Counted from the first letter of the stretch, positions 1-8,596 are shown. The stretch: DNA of 30,589 bases from Flavobacteriales bacterium (GCA_947472115.1 CANIZU010000004.1:1-30589), one strand, 5' to 3'. The notes: generated by a model not told the origin, from the sequence alone. A program made the numbers and translations.

Positions 1-1330
1 ACAAGAATATACACAAAAAAAGTGGTATTTGCAAACCGTGAGCCAGCGTTGGCGCCGCTATTCCCTCCAATCCATCCAACCTACAACCAATGTATCCCGG
101 CATCCACAACATCCCAAAAACCTCCGAAGCCTGGTCCATCGTAGCACTCCGGAACCACACCAACGTCATCATGAAAAAGAACCCCGTTTTCACCGTCCGA
201 AACCCATCCCACAAACGCCTGCGCAACGGCAACCGACCCTGGTGATCGTGAAAATGTCCGCCCACAAACTCCAACTTCTTGAAAACAAATCGATCAAACA
301 AATACAAAAAACCCTGAGCCACCCCAAACGCGATCATCGTCCCGTTCGCCCCATGCCACAGCCCACTGGTGAAAAATACCAACATCGCCGCCAAAGCCAA
401 AACCCACGGACCTCGCTTATTTCCGCCCACCGGAATAAAAATATAATCCCGAAACCAAGTACTTAACGAAATATGCCATCGCTGCCAAAATTCAGGTATG
501 CTCTTGGCGATGAATGGCTTGTTGAAATTGTCCATCAAATGAATCCCAAACATCAACGCACTGCCCTGTGCCAACAACGAATACCCAAAGAAATCAGTAT
601 ACACCTGAAACGTAAAATAGAAGGTCGCTAGCCAAGCCTCAGCCTGCGTGAACGACGTGTGATCCGAATAAAACGCATCCACCACCGAAGCCAAATTATC
701 GGCCACCGCCACCTTCAAAAACAAACCGTAAATTACCAACCTCAACCCATTGCGAATGTCCTCCCAACGAGGCGAATATTCCGCAAACAACTGGGAATGC
801 AACTTGCCAAAACGCTCGATCGGACCGGCAACCAACTGCGGAAAGAACGACACATACAACATAAATTTGGGCAAATTGTGCTCCGCCTTCTCCTGTCCGC
901 GATACACATCCACCACATAGCTGATGCTCTGAAACGTATAAAAGGAAATCCCCGCCGGAATGGTGTATTTACCCAGTTCCACAATCCACGCCGTCGCGTT
1001 GTGATCGCTCATCCATCGCACCATCGCAGAATCGCCCAAGGCAAAGTCCAAGTACTTGAACATAAACAACATGGTGAGGTTACTGCCGATGCTAAACCAC
1101 AGCCAAAACTTCTTCCAGCCCAGTGAACCATCCTGCTCCACCCGCATGCCACACCACCAGTCGATTACCGATGTAAGCATCATCAACCCAGCAAACTCAA
1201 TCTTCCAATACCCGTAAAAAAAATAACTCGCCAGCAACAACCAAATCCAACGCTGCTTGGCTGGCAACACAAAATACGTGAGCCATACCAAAGGCAGGAA
1301 AAACCAATATATGACTGAGTTAAACAGCAT
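1..1330 (-). CDS. MBOAT family O-acyltransferase (AlgI-like), C-terminus off the window
   Basis: Membrane-bound O-acyltransferase of the AlgI/DltB type, expected to move acyl (often acetyl) groups across the inner membrane onto an exported polysaccharide or other envelope polymer. The frame is open from the ATG at 1330 to the window edge, about 443 codons, with no stop seen. Family hallmarks are FWQRWHISLS near residues 281-290, followed by a WFRDYIFIPVGGNKRG block, and the WHGANGTM block near 325-332, whose histidine (H326) matches the conserved catalytic MBOAT histidine. The N-terminus is strongly hydrophobic (MLFNSVIYWFFLPLVWLTYF), as expected for a multi-pass protein. The polymer acted on cannot be told, because no partner SGNH/AlgJ-like gene is in view; it may lie left of the window. 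A weak promoter-like element (TATATTCG) sits 9 nt before the start. Family call is firm, substrate unknown. Confidence 0.9.
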   Translation of the reverse strand, partial: MLFNSVIYWFFLPLVWLTYFVLPAKQRWIWLLLASYFFYGYWKIEFAGLMMLTSVIDWWCGMRVEQDGSLGWKKFWLWFSIGSNLTMLFMFKYLDFALGDSAMVRWMSDHNATAWIVELGKYTIPAGISFYTFQSISYVVDVYRGQEKAEHNLPKFMLYVSFFPQLVAGPIERFGKLHSQLFAEYSPRWEDIRNGLRLVIYGLFLKVAVADNLASVVDAFYSDHTSFTQAEAWLATFYFTFQVYTDFFGYSLLAQGSALMFGIHLMDNFNKPFIAKSIPEFWQRWHISLSTWFRDYIFIPVGGNKRGPWVLALAAMLVFFTSGLWHGANGTMIAFGVAQGFLYLFDRFVFKKLEFVGGHFHDHQGRLPLRRRLWDGFRTVKTGFFFMMTLVWFRSATMDQASEVFGMLWMPGYIGCRLDGLEGIAAPTLAHGLQIPLFLCIFL

Positions 1331-1339
1331 CCGCGGTCG

Positions 1340-1347
1340 CGAATATA
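1340..1347 (-). promoter_or_regulatory. -7-like element before the MBOAT gene
   Basis: On the minus strand this reads TATATTCG, one mismatch from TAnnTTTG, ending 9 nt before the ATG at 1330. No clear -33 partner was seen, so support is weak. Confidence 0.3.
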
Positions 1348-1349
1348 CG

Positions 1350-4181
1350 CTATTGAATCATCAACTTGGACGAATAAACCGTGCCTTGTTTTGATGTAAA
1401 CTGAATCCAGTACTGACCTTTAGCCAAATCTGCAACCGACAAGGATTCACCCGCCGCAATCGATTTTTGCAATACAACCCTACCCACGCAATCGATCACT
1501 GATACTACGCCACTCATCCCATCTTCATCCTTAAATCCAAGTTGGATAGAACTTTGCGCTGGATTTGGATAAACCTGCATCTGCCCTTTCGATACCAATT
1601 CTTCAGCGCCGGCACTTCCACCCAAAATCTGTTTGGCATAGGGATTTGCGATTTTCTTATCCGTATAAACGCGATACTCACCCGCCGCCAAGGTAACCAC
1701 CATCGATGCACCGGAAACCTTAATGCTATCCCCAGTTAAATAATTATACCAATACCCAGTGCGGGCAAAACCTACCGAAGCACTGCTGGATGTAACATCA
1801 AAATTGCCTATCACAACCGTATTCATATTGCTGTGATTGAGGGTCAAAATTTTGTAATTCCCGCCACTGGAAAAATTGTAACTGTTGGGCGACGATACCT
1901 CGGTATAGTTTCCTTTTAGCTGCGCGATGGATGCGATTTTGAATTGATTTTTTCTACGAACCGCGTCAGATGTCCAATAGTCCCATCGAACGGGTTTATT
2001 TGCCAAACGACATGCGTCTTGAACCGTAACGCCATCTTCACACGTGTTGATGCTATAATCGTAAGCGAGCTCATCAAACTGCCAAATCATTTTTGGACCC
2101 GGCGTAGCAATTGCAAAGGCATAGGCCAAACCCACCCGAGGCACGTACACATTGGGATCCTTCACTGAATATCCCGTGGTAGAATTTCCAAAATTTTTGC
2201 ACTTGTAACCCATTCTTTCCTCGTCGTGACTGGAGATATAACCCACCAAATTTCTCTGTCCAAAAGATCGTTTTTGTGCATCGATGCCATACCCAAAGTC
2301 GCTATTACTGAAACCCATTCCAGCCTCGTTGGCATTGAAATTCCCATTGCCCCAAAGCATCATTCCCTTGGCCGACAACGTCTGTTCCTCGTTGTTATCC
2401 GCGAAGTGCTCCATGATGCAATACGCACCGGGCGATTTCGACTGAACCCAATTGTAGTAATCGGTGAGAATATCAACCCGACTTTGATCGTACTGAGACA
2501 TCTTGTTCGCATCATTGATCGTATTTGTTTGGGTAAATCCTTTGCTCAAATCGAAGCGAAAGCCATCCACATGAAACTCCTCTAAAAGATACGCCAGCGA
2601 ACGTTTTACATAATATTTGGTGGCCTGGGATTCGTGATTCATATCGTAGCCCACATTGTAGGGATGTTTTGCATCTGCATTCAGATAAGGGCTGTTCCCC
2701 CAAGGTTTTCCGGTGGTAGCATCCCAATAAAGTACATTAACCGATGCGGATCCAAATACATGATTATAAACTACATCCAAGATTACGGCGATGCCATTCT
2801 GATGACATGCATCAACCAACGACTTCAATGCTGCGCGGTTGCCGTAGTATTTGTCGATGGCCATCTGACTCGCCACATTGTAACCCCAACTCAAATTTCC
2901 TTCAAACTCGCAAACAGGCATCAATTCTAGAGCTGTGATTCCCAATCGCTTTAAATACGGAATTGAATCTTGCAAGGCCTTAAACGTTTGGGCTTTGGTA
3001 AAATCGCGGGTAAGGCATTCGTAAATCAGCAATTTATCGGTCGCGGGTCGTTGGAAATTGATCTTCGACCACGAAAAGGCGGGTTGGGCGGTTTGCAAAA
3101 CGCCAACATACCCTTGGGTTTTATTCTTGGGGTAATATTTCATGTTGGGGTAATTGGCGGCGGGGATAAACGCATCGTCCCACTCGTGTAACATTAACGT
3201 CGCAAAGGGATCCGCCACGCGAATGCTGCCATCCACCCAAAATTGATAGCCGTATTCAACGCCTTTTTTTAACCCGGTGATTTTCTTCCACCAAATGCTC
3301 TTGGCCGATGAATAGTTCATGAAATACGATGTATCCGGGGCCCAATTGTTGAAATCTCCAATCAGGTAAACATAATTTTTATAGGGGGCATAGAACAACA
3401 CATAGGCGGTTGAATCATCAACATAGGTGACGCCCAATTCCAATCCTGTTGGGGGATCTACAGATTTAACCGAGGGATTTACCACAAAGGTGACGGTATC
3501 GGCGGCTACAAATTGATTGTTGTAATTGGCGGTGAAAATCATTCTGTTGGAGCCCACCTTCCATTTGTTATTGGTAAGCTGAAAGCTGTCTTTGGTTGTG
3601 CTTTTACGAAGGGTATCGCCATTTAGCGTAAGGACGTTTGCGCAAATTCTACTCGACCATACTTCGATTTTTTGGGTTGAAGTGGCTCCGATGATACTCG
3701 TTTTGGTCTCTGGCAAGGTGAATTTAGCAGCCAGTCCAGTGGAATAAATCGGGGTGAAAATATCTGTACCCGCAGCGCTTCTACCCACTGTGGAACCATC
3801 GGCATTTCGGAAAACAAAGGCCAATTGTAATACCGTTTCATTGGTGGCAAAAGTCCCCGCCTGAGAATAGAAATCTTTCACATGATAACGAAGTTGCCAT
3901 TTGTCGTTCCCGAGGGATGTCATCTTGGTACGCGCATCCGCCGTCCCCCAATTGCCGACAACGTATCGCCAATTGCTGCCACTTGTACTGAGGGTTGTAA
4001 TCACGCCAGTATGCGCATAGACTTGGGTTGCACCCACAAGAGCGCCATTGCCCAACTTTGCATTGTAGACGATGGTAACGGTATCGGTTTCTTTGGGGAA
4101 TACGGGGCTGAGCGACAGCACCTGGGCATGTAGAGTACTTCCCATCAAAAACAGACAAAGCAAAAAGGCAAATTTTCTCAT
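1350..4181 (-). CDS. Secreted GH13 (alpha-amylase family) glycoside hydrolase with T9SS sorting domain
   Basis: Extracellular alpha-glucan-active enzyme, 943 aa from the chosen start. The frame extends 24 codons upstream to 4253, but ATG 4181 is preferred: it begins a clean signal peptide (MRKFAFLLCLFLMGSTLHAQ) and lies 8 nt after a TATTTTTG promoter element. Order: signal peptide; a beta-rich module resembling CBM25/26 starch-binding domains (about 20-150); a linker domain; a CBM48-like module with a GDFNNW motif (about 250-330); the GH13 barrel from about 380; and a C-terminal type IX secretion sorting domain with YPNP (last 75 aa). All four GH13 regions are present: DVVYNH (469-474), FRFD with the nucleophile D544, MEHF with the acid/base E591, and SHDEE with H652-D653. 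It should therefore be catalytic. Exact specificity (amylase, pullulanase or branching type) is not decided by sequence alone. It is transcribed divergently from copA. Confidence 0.93.
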   Translation of the reverse strand: MRKFAFLLCLFLMGSTLHAQVLSLSPVFPKETDTVTIVYNAKLGNGALVGATQVYAHTGVITTLSTSGSNWRYVVGNWGTADARTKMTSLGNDKWQLRYHVKDFYSQAGTFATNETVLQLAFVFRNADGSTVGRSAAGTDIFTPIYSTGLAAKFTLPETKTSIIGATSTQKIEVWSSRICANVLTLNGDTLRKSTTKDSFQLTNNKWKVGSNRMIFTANYNNQFVAADTVTFVVNPSVKSVDPPTGLELGVTYVDDSTAYVLFYAPYKNYVYLIGDFNNWAPDTSYFMNYSSAKSIWWKKITGLKKGVEYGYQFWVDGSIRVADPFATLMLHEWDDAFIPAANYPNMKYYPKNKTQGYVGVLQTAQPAFSWSKINFQRPATDKLLIYECLTRDFTKAQTFKALQDSIPYLKRLGITALELMPVCEFEGNLSWGYNVASQMAIDKYYGNRAALKSLVDACHQNGIAVILDVVYNHVFGSASVNVLYWDATTGKPWGNSPYLNADAKHPYNVGYDMNHESQATKYYVKRSLAYLLEEFHVDGFRFDLSKGFTQTNTINDANKMSQYDQSRVDILTDYYNWVQSKSPGAYCIMEHFADNNEEQTLSAKGMMLWGNGNFNANEAGMGFSNSDFGYGIDAQKRSFGQRNLVGYISSHDEERMGYKCKNFGNSTTGYSVKDPNVYVPRVGLAYAFAIATPGPKMIWQFDELAYDYSINTCEDGVTVQDACRLANKPVRWDYWTSDAVRRKNQFKIASIAQLKGNYTEVSSPNSYNFSSGGNYKILTLNHSNMNTVVIGNFDVTSSSASVGFARTGYWYNYLTGDSIKVSGASMVVTLAAGEYRVYTDKKIANPYAKQILGGSAGAEELVSKGQMQVYPNPAQSSIQLGFKDEDGMSGVVSVIDCVGRVVLQKSIAAGESLSVADLAKGQYWIQFTSKQGTVYSSKLMIQ

Positions 4182-4189
4182 AGTTTCTT

Positions 4190-4221
4190 CAAAAATAGGC
4201 GATAAGTGTCGTTCTGACAAT
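4190..4221 (-). promoter_or_regulatory. Promoter of the GH13 gene
   Basis: Minus strand reads ATTG (4221-4218), a 20-nt spacer, then TATTTTTG (4197-4190), a good match to the Bacteroidota -33/-7 pattern TTTG-N~20-TAnnTTTG. Only 8 nt separate the -7 element from ATG 4181, so the transcript would have almost no leader. Confidence 0.6.
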
Positions 4222-4352
4222 AAATGAAAGGGAAAGCAACCCCAAGCCATCATTGAAATTCAAAATCAAATGTGGGTAAGCACCGAATAATTACGAACTT
4301 TGAGGAGCGGAAGGTTTTTCACTTTTGGGAGAAATCCAAATTTTAAGGAGGA

Positions 4353-6704
4353 ATGAATACAAGCTCAGACAATCAATTGGTTCACAGGACATTTCCGGTA
4401 GTGGGGATGACGTGTGCTGCTTGTGCGGTGAGTTTGGAATCGTATTTAGGACGTTTGTTAGGGGTAGACTCTGTGGTTGTGAGTTATCCGAATGAGTCGG
4501 TTTATATTGGGTTTGATGAGGCGCTGATCGGGGTAAAGCGATTGGGGGAGGCGGCCAAGGAGATAGGGTATGAATTGATTTTGGATGAATCTAAAAGGGG
4601 TAAGGAGGCGGCCGCGCTGCGCGCGGCCGCCCACATCATCACCCTAAAACGCAAACTCATCATTGCCATCCTCTGCACCGCACCCATTTTCGTCCTCTCC
4701 ATGTTCCTGATGAACCAAATCCCACACGATGGACTCATCCAATTCCTTCTTGCACTCCCCGTAATCCTTTATAGTGGACGCGATTTCTATACCAACGCCA
4801 TCAAAAAAATCAAACACCTACAATCCAATATGGATACCCTGGTGGCCCTGTCCACCGCCACCGCCTTCCTCTACAGTAGCTATCAAGTCGTTCTGTATTA
4901 CCTGTCTTTCTTCGATGCAAATCCTTCCCCAACCCAACACCCAATAAATCAATCCGCTCACCCAATTCACCCCCACTTCTATTTCGAATCCGCCACCGTC
5001 ATCATTGCCCTCATCCTACTGGGAAAATTCCTAGAAGAGAGAGCCAAAAACAAGAGCGCGCAGGCCATTCACGACCTACTCGCTTTGCAGCCCACAGTGG
5101 CCACCGTAATCAGGAATAACGAAGAAATAACGATCCCCACCGCCGAAATAATCCTGGGCGATTTTGTTATCATCAAACCGGGAAATCGCATCCCCGTAGA
5201 TGGAAAAGTCCGATCAGGAACCTCCTATATCAACGAATCGGCTATCACCGGAGAACCCATCCCCGCACTCAAAGAAAAAGGCAGTTCCGTCTTCGCTGGA
5301 ACCATAAACCAACAAGGCACACTCAAAATACTTGCGCAAAAAATCGGCAGTCAAACCCTCATTGCCCAAATCATCGCCCGCGTGGAACAAGCATTGGGAT
5401 CCAAACCCGAAATACAAAAACTCGCCGATCGAATCTCCTCCATTTTCGTACCTACCGTTTTTGTCATCGCCCTAATTTCCGCCCTGTTCTGGTACTTTTT
5501 CCCCTTTAATACACCGCCCAATTTTGCCCTAACCACCTTCATCAATGTCCTCATCATCGCCTGCCCCTGTGCACTCGGACTCGCCACACCCACCGCCCTG
5601 ATGGTTGGAATCGGCAAAGGCGCCAAACAAGGTATCCTGATAAAAGATGCGCAGGCGTTGGAAATGGCGAATAAAATCACCGACATCGTATTTGATAAAA
5701 CGGGAACTCTAACGCAAGGCAAACCGATGGTTTCGCAAATGCACCTTTTCCCCAGCCATCAACTCTCCGAAATGCAAATTTCCGAAATGCAAATTTCCCC
5801 TAGCGCCGGACACGGCGAAACACAAATTTTGCAAATCCTTAAAAGTATTGAAAGTAAATCTGAGCACCCGCTCGCCCAAGCCATTATCGAACATATTGCT
5901 GGACTGTCGCAATCCGATGCAACCGCCGCAAATTTCGAACCCCAATCTTTCACCAATCTGCCAGGCAAAGGGATCATCGCCCAAATCAATGACATTGAAT
6001 ACCATCTCGGTTCGTGGAATTGGATCACATCGCACCAAAACCTGATTATCGACCAAAACGCAGAAAAAATCTCGCAGCAGTTTCTGAATCAAGCCCAAAC
6101 GACCCTCGCTCTGCGTAGCGAAAATCAGTTGCTCGCCCTCATTGGCATCAGCGACCCCATTAAAAATACCGCGGCCGAAACCCTATCGAGACTGCGCGAC
6201 CTCAACATCCAAATTCATATGCTCACGGGCGATAACGCTCAGACTGCCAAAGCTGTTGCCAATCAACTGAAAATTCAACACGTACTGGCCGAAGCCCTGC
6301 CCAATACCAAGTTCGATTATATAAAAACGCTGCAATCCCAACAGGGGGTCGTTGCCATGGTAGGCGATGGAATCAACGATGCGCAAGCACTGGCTCAAGC
6401 CGACGTTAGCTTTGCGATGGGAACCGGTTCAGCACTGGCCATGGAATCGGCAGCCGTTACGCTTACGGGTGGACAAATCATGCTAATCCCTAAGGCCATT
6501 GAGCTGTCTAAACAAACCCTTAAAACGATACATATCAACCTGATATGGGCTTTTGGATACAACGTCCTCGCCATTCCCCTGGCCATGGGCGTATTTTACC
6601 CCCTCTTTGGCTTCACCCTAAATCCAATGATCGCTGGCGCCGCAATGTCGTTTAGCTCAATATCTGTAGTACTTAACAGCCTCTGGCTCGCAAACAAAAA
6701 ATAA
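4353..6704 (+). CDS. copA: Copper-exporting P1B-type ATPase
   Basis: ATP-driven Cu(I) efflux pump of the inner membrane, 783 aa. It has one N-terminal heavy-metal-associated domain with GMTCAAC (18-24). The core motifs are complete: TGE (299-301), the CPC transmembrane metal site (404-406), the phosphorylation motif DKTGT (448-452), HP (505-506), TGDN (625-628) and GDGIND (671-676). The last helices carry YN (736-737) and MSFSS (765-769), which together with CPC indicate the Cu(I) subclass. Unusually for this window, a strong Shine-Dalgarno-like AAGGAGG (4345-4351) precedes the ATG, but only 1 nt away, closer than is optimal. A small CxxC protein follows after 4 nt. Two local oddities lie inside: a perfect hairpin at 4608-4630, where GC skew flips, and a 15-bp tandem repeat at 5766-5795 in the nucleotide-binding domain. 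Confidence 0.96.
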   Translation: MNTSSDNQLVHRTFPVVGMTCAACAVSLESYLGRLLGVDSVVVSYPNESVYIGFDEALIGVKRLGEAAKEIGYELILDESKRGKEAAALRAAAHIITLKRKLIIAILCTAPIFVLSMFLMNQIPHDGLIQFLLALPVILYSGRDFYTNAIKKIKHLQSNMDTLVALSTATAFLYSSYQVVLYYLSFFDANPSPTQHPINQSAHPIHPHFYFESATVIIALILLGKFLEERAKNKSAQAIHDLLALQPTVATVIRNNEEITIPTAEIILGDFVIIKPGNRIPVDGKVRSGTSYINESAITGEPIPALKEKGSSVFAGTINQQGTLKILAQKIGSQTLIAQIIARVEQALGSKPEIQKLADRISSIFVPTVFVIALISALFWYFFPFNTPPNFALTTFINVLIIACPCALGLATPTALMVGIGKGAKQGILIKDAQALEMANKITDIVFDKTGTLTQGKPMVSQMHLFPSHQLSEMQISEMQISPSAGHGETQILQILKSIESKSEHPLAQAIIEHIAGLSQSDATAANFEPQSFTNLPGKGIIAQINDIEYHLGSWNWITSHQNLIIDQNAEKISQQFLNQAQTTLALRSENQLLALIGISDPIKNTAAETLSRLRDLNIQIHMLTGDNAQTAKAVANQLKIQHVLAEALPNTKFDYIKTLQSQQGVVAMVGDGINDAQALAQADVSFAMGTGSALAMESAAVTLTGGQIMLIPKAIELSKQTLKTIHINLIWAFGYNVLAIPLAMGVFYPLFGFTLNPMIAGAAMSFSSISVVLNSLWLANKK
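4608..4630. repeat. Perfect GC-rich inverted repeat inside copA
   Basis: Ten-base arms GCGGCCGCGC and GCGCGGCCGC surround a 3-nt loop (TGC). It encodes part of an Ala-rich stretch (AAALRAAA) between the metal-binding domain and the first transmembrane helix. Every base of the arms pairs. Confidence 0.85.
5766..5795 (+). repeat. 15-bp tandem duplication inside copA
   Basis: The unit TCCGAAATGCAAATT occurs twice with no difference, encoding SEMQISEMQI. It keeps frame and adds five residues in a loop of the nucleotide-binding domain, between DKTGT and the HP motif. Confidence 0.9.
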
Positions 6705-6708
6705 CAAC

Positions 6709-6933
6709 ATGAACCAACTTCAATTCAAAACAAACATCAATTGTGGCAGTTGCATCAAATCTGTCACACCGTTCCTAAACGCGCTCGAAGAAATAGACGC
6801 GTGGCAAGTTGATACAGCGGTTGCGGAGAAAATCCTCACCGTTGAGACCGAACTGAGTCAGATCGAAATTGAACAAAAAGTAATCACTGCCGTATCAAGT
6901 GCAGGATTTACGATTCAGAAACTCTACGAATAA
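6709..6933 (+). CDS. Small heavy-metal-associated (CopZ-like) chaperone
   Basis: 74-aa soluble protein of the heavy-metal-associated fold. The metal-binding pair C12-x-x-C15 lies in INCGSC, at the usual place after the first beta strand, and the length equals a single HMA domain. It starts 4 nt after the copA stop, so the two are almost certainly co-transcribed. By analogy with CopZ/Atx1 proteins it should carry Cu(I) to the ATPase, but the motif is CGSC rather than the classic MxCxxC: the residue two before the first Cys is Ile, not Met. Metal choice is inferred from its neighbour, not read from the protein. Confidence 0.85.
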   Translation: MNQLQFKTNINCGSCIKSVTPFLNALEEIDAWQVDTAVAEKILTVETELSQIEIEQKVITAVSSAGFTIQKLYE

Positions 6934-6941
6934 GATTCGTG

Positions 6942-7094
6942 TTATTTTATGCTGGTAAACTCGATCCGTTTGGTTTTATCCGATGGATTTTCCCACCACA
7001 TTTCCTTGTTGGTCATGCGTAAGTGGCCATTGCCACAAAAATCACAGCAAATAATCTCATTTTCATAGGTTTGAATAAATATAGTTTGTTCGAA
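6942..7094 (-). CDS. Possible short zinc-ribbon-like ORF without a normal start codon
   Basis: A 50-codon open stretch on the minus strand whose end reads like real protein: IICCDFCGNGHLRMTNKEM, then WWENPSDKTKRIEF. The CC-x-x-C and nearby His suggest a metal-binding knuckle. No ATG, GTG or TTG precedes the Cys cluster within the open stretch (it opens FEQTIFIQTY after an in-frame stop), so translation would need a rare ATA/ATT start, or this is the remnant of a longer gene. It lies convergent to the copA operon and divergent from ssrA. I do not recognise the family. It could be a pseudogene or chance. Confidence 0.35.
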   Translation of the reverse strand, partial: FEQTIFIQTYENEIICCDFCGNGHLRMTNKEMWWENPSDKTKRIEFTSIK

Positions 7095-7131
7095 TTAAAT
7101 CAATTTTTTAAGGAATCAAAAGAAAAATGAC

Positions 7132-7139
7132 GAAATTTG
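7132..7139 (+). promoter_or_regulatory. Possible -7 element of ssrA
   Basis: GAAATTTG matches TAnnTTTG except for the first base and ends 12 nt before the mature 5' end of the tmRNA. A short precursor leader would be trimmed by RNase P. Weak support. Confidence 0.3.
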
Positions 7140-7151
7140 TGAGACTGTAAT

Positions 7152-7522
7152 GGGGTTGACTGGATTCGACGGGATGATTGATTGCAGTGTAAGCATGTGG
7201 TGCGTGGGAGGTTTGCACCAAAATCTCAGCCTTCAAACTTTTAAGAGGCGAATCTAATTACGCCATGGCTGCCTAATCGGAATGATTAAGTAATTGCCAT
7301 CTACCCCGAATGTCTCTATCTGAGCCGATGTTCGTCCGGGGTAGTCGACCCGCTCAGGTATGACCCTCAACCATCAACGCAGGGGCTCATTACAAAGTTG
7401 GTTAAGGAATCACGTTGGCTAGGGTAGAGCCGGCCGATTCTCGAAAATCAATCTCACCCTAAACATGTAGAAAGCGCTTGCTGTCGCATAGCCGGACGGG
7501 GGTTCGACTCCCCCCAATTCCA
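7152..7522 (+). ncRNA. ssrA: tmRNA (trans-translation rescue RNA)
   Basis: One-piece tmRNA, 371 nt, which rescues ribosomes stalled on broken mRNA and tags the product for proteolysis. The 5' end GGGGTTGACTGGATTCGACG is the classic tRNA-like start. The 3' end carries the T-arm GGGGTTCGACTCCCCCC and CAATTCC, which pairs with the 5' GGGGUUG using two G-U pairs, then discriminator A7522. The terminal CCA is not encoded. The tag frame at 7247-7276 reads GGC GAA TCT AAT TAC GCC ATG GCT GCC TAA, giving GESNYAMAA, ending in the usual AA degron. A pseudoknot-like stem CTACCCCG / CGGGGTAG lies in the 3' half. A strong terminator follows. Confidence 0.96.
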
Positions 7523-7535
7523 CTCCTTAGACACC

Positions 7536-7568
7536 TAACCCATTGATAATCAATGGGTTAATTTTTTT
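7536..7568 (+). terminator. Rho-independent terminator of ssrA
   Basis: TAACCCATTG, loop ATAAT, CAATGGGTTA (7536-7560), then a run of seven T (7562-7568). The ten-base arms are perfect. It begins 14 nt after the tmRNA 3' end. Confidence 0.9.
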
Positions 7569-7607
7569 AGTTTACACAATCTAAAAACATTTCGGTTTAG
7601 TATGGGG

Positions 7608-7638
7608 TTTGGTATGCTAAAAAGAAATATTAAATTTG
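7608..7638 (+). promoter_or_regulatory. Promoter of the lipoprotein gene
   Basis: TTTG (7608-7611), 19-nt spacer, TAAATTTG (7631-7638): a full match to the Bacteroidota consensus TTTG-N17-23-TAnnTTTG. It ends 5 nt before ATG 7644, supports that start over the ATG at 7602, and predicts a nearly leaderless mRNA. Confidence 0.7.
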
Positions 7639-7643
7639 AATTA

Positions 7644-8501
7644 ATGCAAAAAATACTTTTTACCTCTTGCCTTTTGATTGGATTGTTCTCTTGTGCTGTC
7701 CCGCAGCCCCCAAGCATCCCAATGCAATCACATGCCGATGTTATGACACAAGATTACCCAACGAAGAAATCAGTTTTTATGAGGTTCGGAACTCCAACGA
7801 GTAAAGAAACTTTTGAGAATATTGAGAATTGGTACTTCAAATTGTCTGAGGTGACAGCATCCACGAGTATTGTCCATTCCTATGGAACTGGTAGAATATC
7901 TCAAAACCCTTTGAATCCCTATTTTCTACCTGTGAACAGGGAATTGGTAACTCGTCAAAGCCAAAATACTTTTCAAAAAACCAATAGCACAACGGTTGAA
8001 ACCTTCGTGAAATTCTGGTTTGTCAATGACACAGTAATCAAATGGGAGACATTTGGTGTAGACTATAGCCGTCCAATAATAATGACCCCTAGTTTGAAAA
8101 CAACACCAACAGCACCGCTCATGGTACCAAATTACGCAATGGAGTTTCTTTATTACCAGGAAGAAAGCAAATCGTTTGTTTACTCACACAATTCAATTTT
8201 GAGACAAGTAAGTACTGGGATAAACGGGCCAATGAAATTTAGTGAATTAACCGACCTAATGGCAAATCATTCAGATTTCAAATCTGCGATAATACCTGAT
8301 ATCAATGAACTTAAGAAAATCTTGGATAGCGATACAAAGTTGCGCTACGATTTAATGAGAAACTCTTTGATCGTTTGGAGTAGCACCATAAACCCCAACG
8401 GTAATGTACAATGTTTGAATTTTAGAACTGGAGAAATCATCGAGAAAAGTCCAGATTCCAATAACCATTTTGTCCCCATCGTTAAGTTGTTGAGCAAGTA
8501 A
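7644..8501 (+). CDS. Lipoprotein of unknown function
   Basis: 285-aa predicted lipoprotein. The signal MQKILFTSCLLIGLFSC ends in a lipobox-like LFSC, with C17 as the lipidated residue. The frame runs 14 codons further upstream, but the promoter at 7608-7638 overlaps that extension, so 7644 is preferred. After the signal, a segment TKKSVFMRFGTPTSKETF and a following NWYF recall the 'G-x-P ... W-Y' pattern of BamE/SmpA-like lipoproteins, but this is only a resemblance. The rest is mixed polar sequence with no motif I know. The gene looks more AT-rich than the copper genes before it and stands alone on its own promoter directly behind ssrA. Function not assigned. Confidence 0.75.
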   Translation: MQKILFTSCLLIGLFSCAVPQPPSIPMQSHADVMTQDYPTKKSVFMRFGTPTSKETFENIENWYFKLSEVTASTSIVHSYGTGRISQNPLNPYFLPVNRELVTRQSQNTFQKTNSTTVETFVKFWFVNDTVIKWETFGVDYSRPIIMTPSLKTTPTAPLMVPNYAMEFLYYQEESKSFVYSHNSILRQVSTGINGPMKFSELTDLMANHSDFKSAIIPDINELKKILDSDTKLRYDLMRNSLIVWSSTINPNGNVQCLNFRTGEIIEKSPDSNNHFVPIVKLLSK

Positions 8502-8596
8502 ATCTTATTTTCCGCTAAATCATTACCTGATAATTCATTATATTCGTACAACCTCGGATCTAGAAATTCAGTCTGTGGCTCGTATTAAATTAAAAA

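Noticed and set aside
29..1126. Plus-strand ORFs at 29-466 and 659-1126
   Set aside because: They lie antisense to the MBOAT gene, which has clear family motifs in the other strand; their proteins are low-complexity, rich in His, Pro and Arg.
2226..2585. 119-codon plus-strand ORF inside the GH13 gene
   Set aside because: Antisense shadow of the catalytic domain; no recognisable domain or start signal.
5351..6098. Minus-strand ORFs at 5351-5722 and 5709-6098 inside copA
   Set aside because: Both overlap essential ATPase motifs on the plus strand and show no domain.
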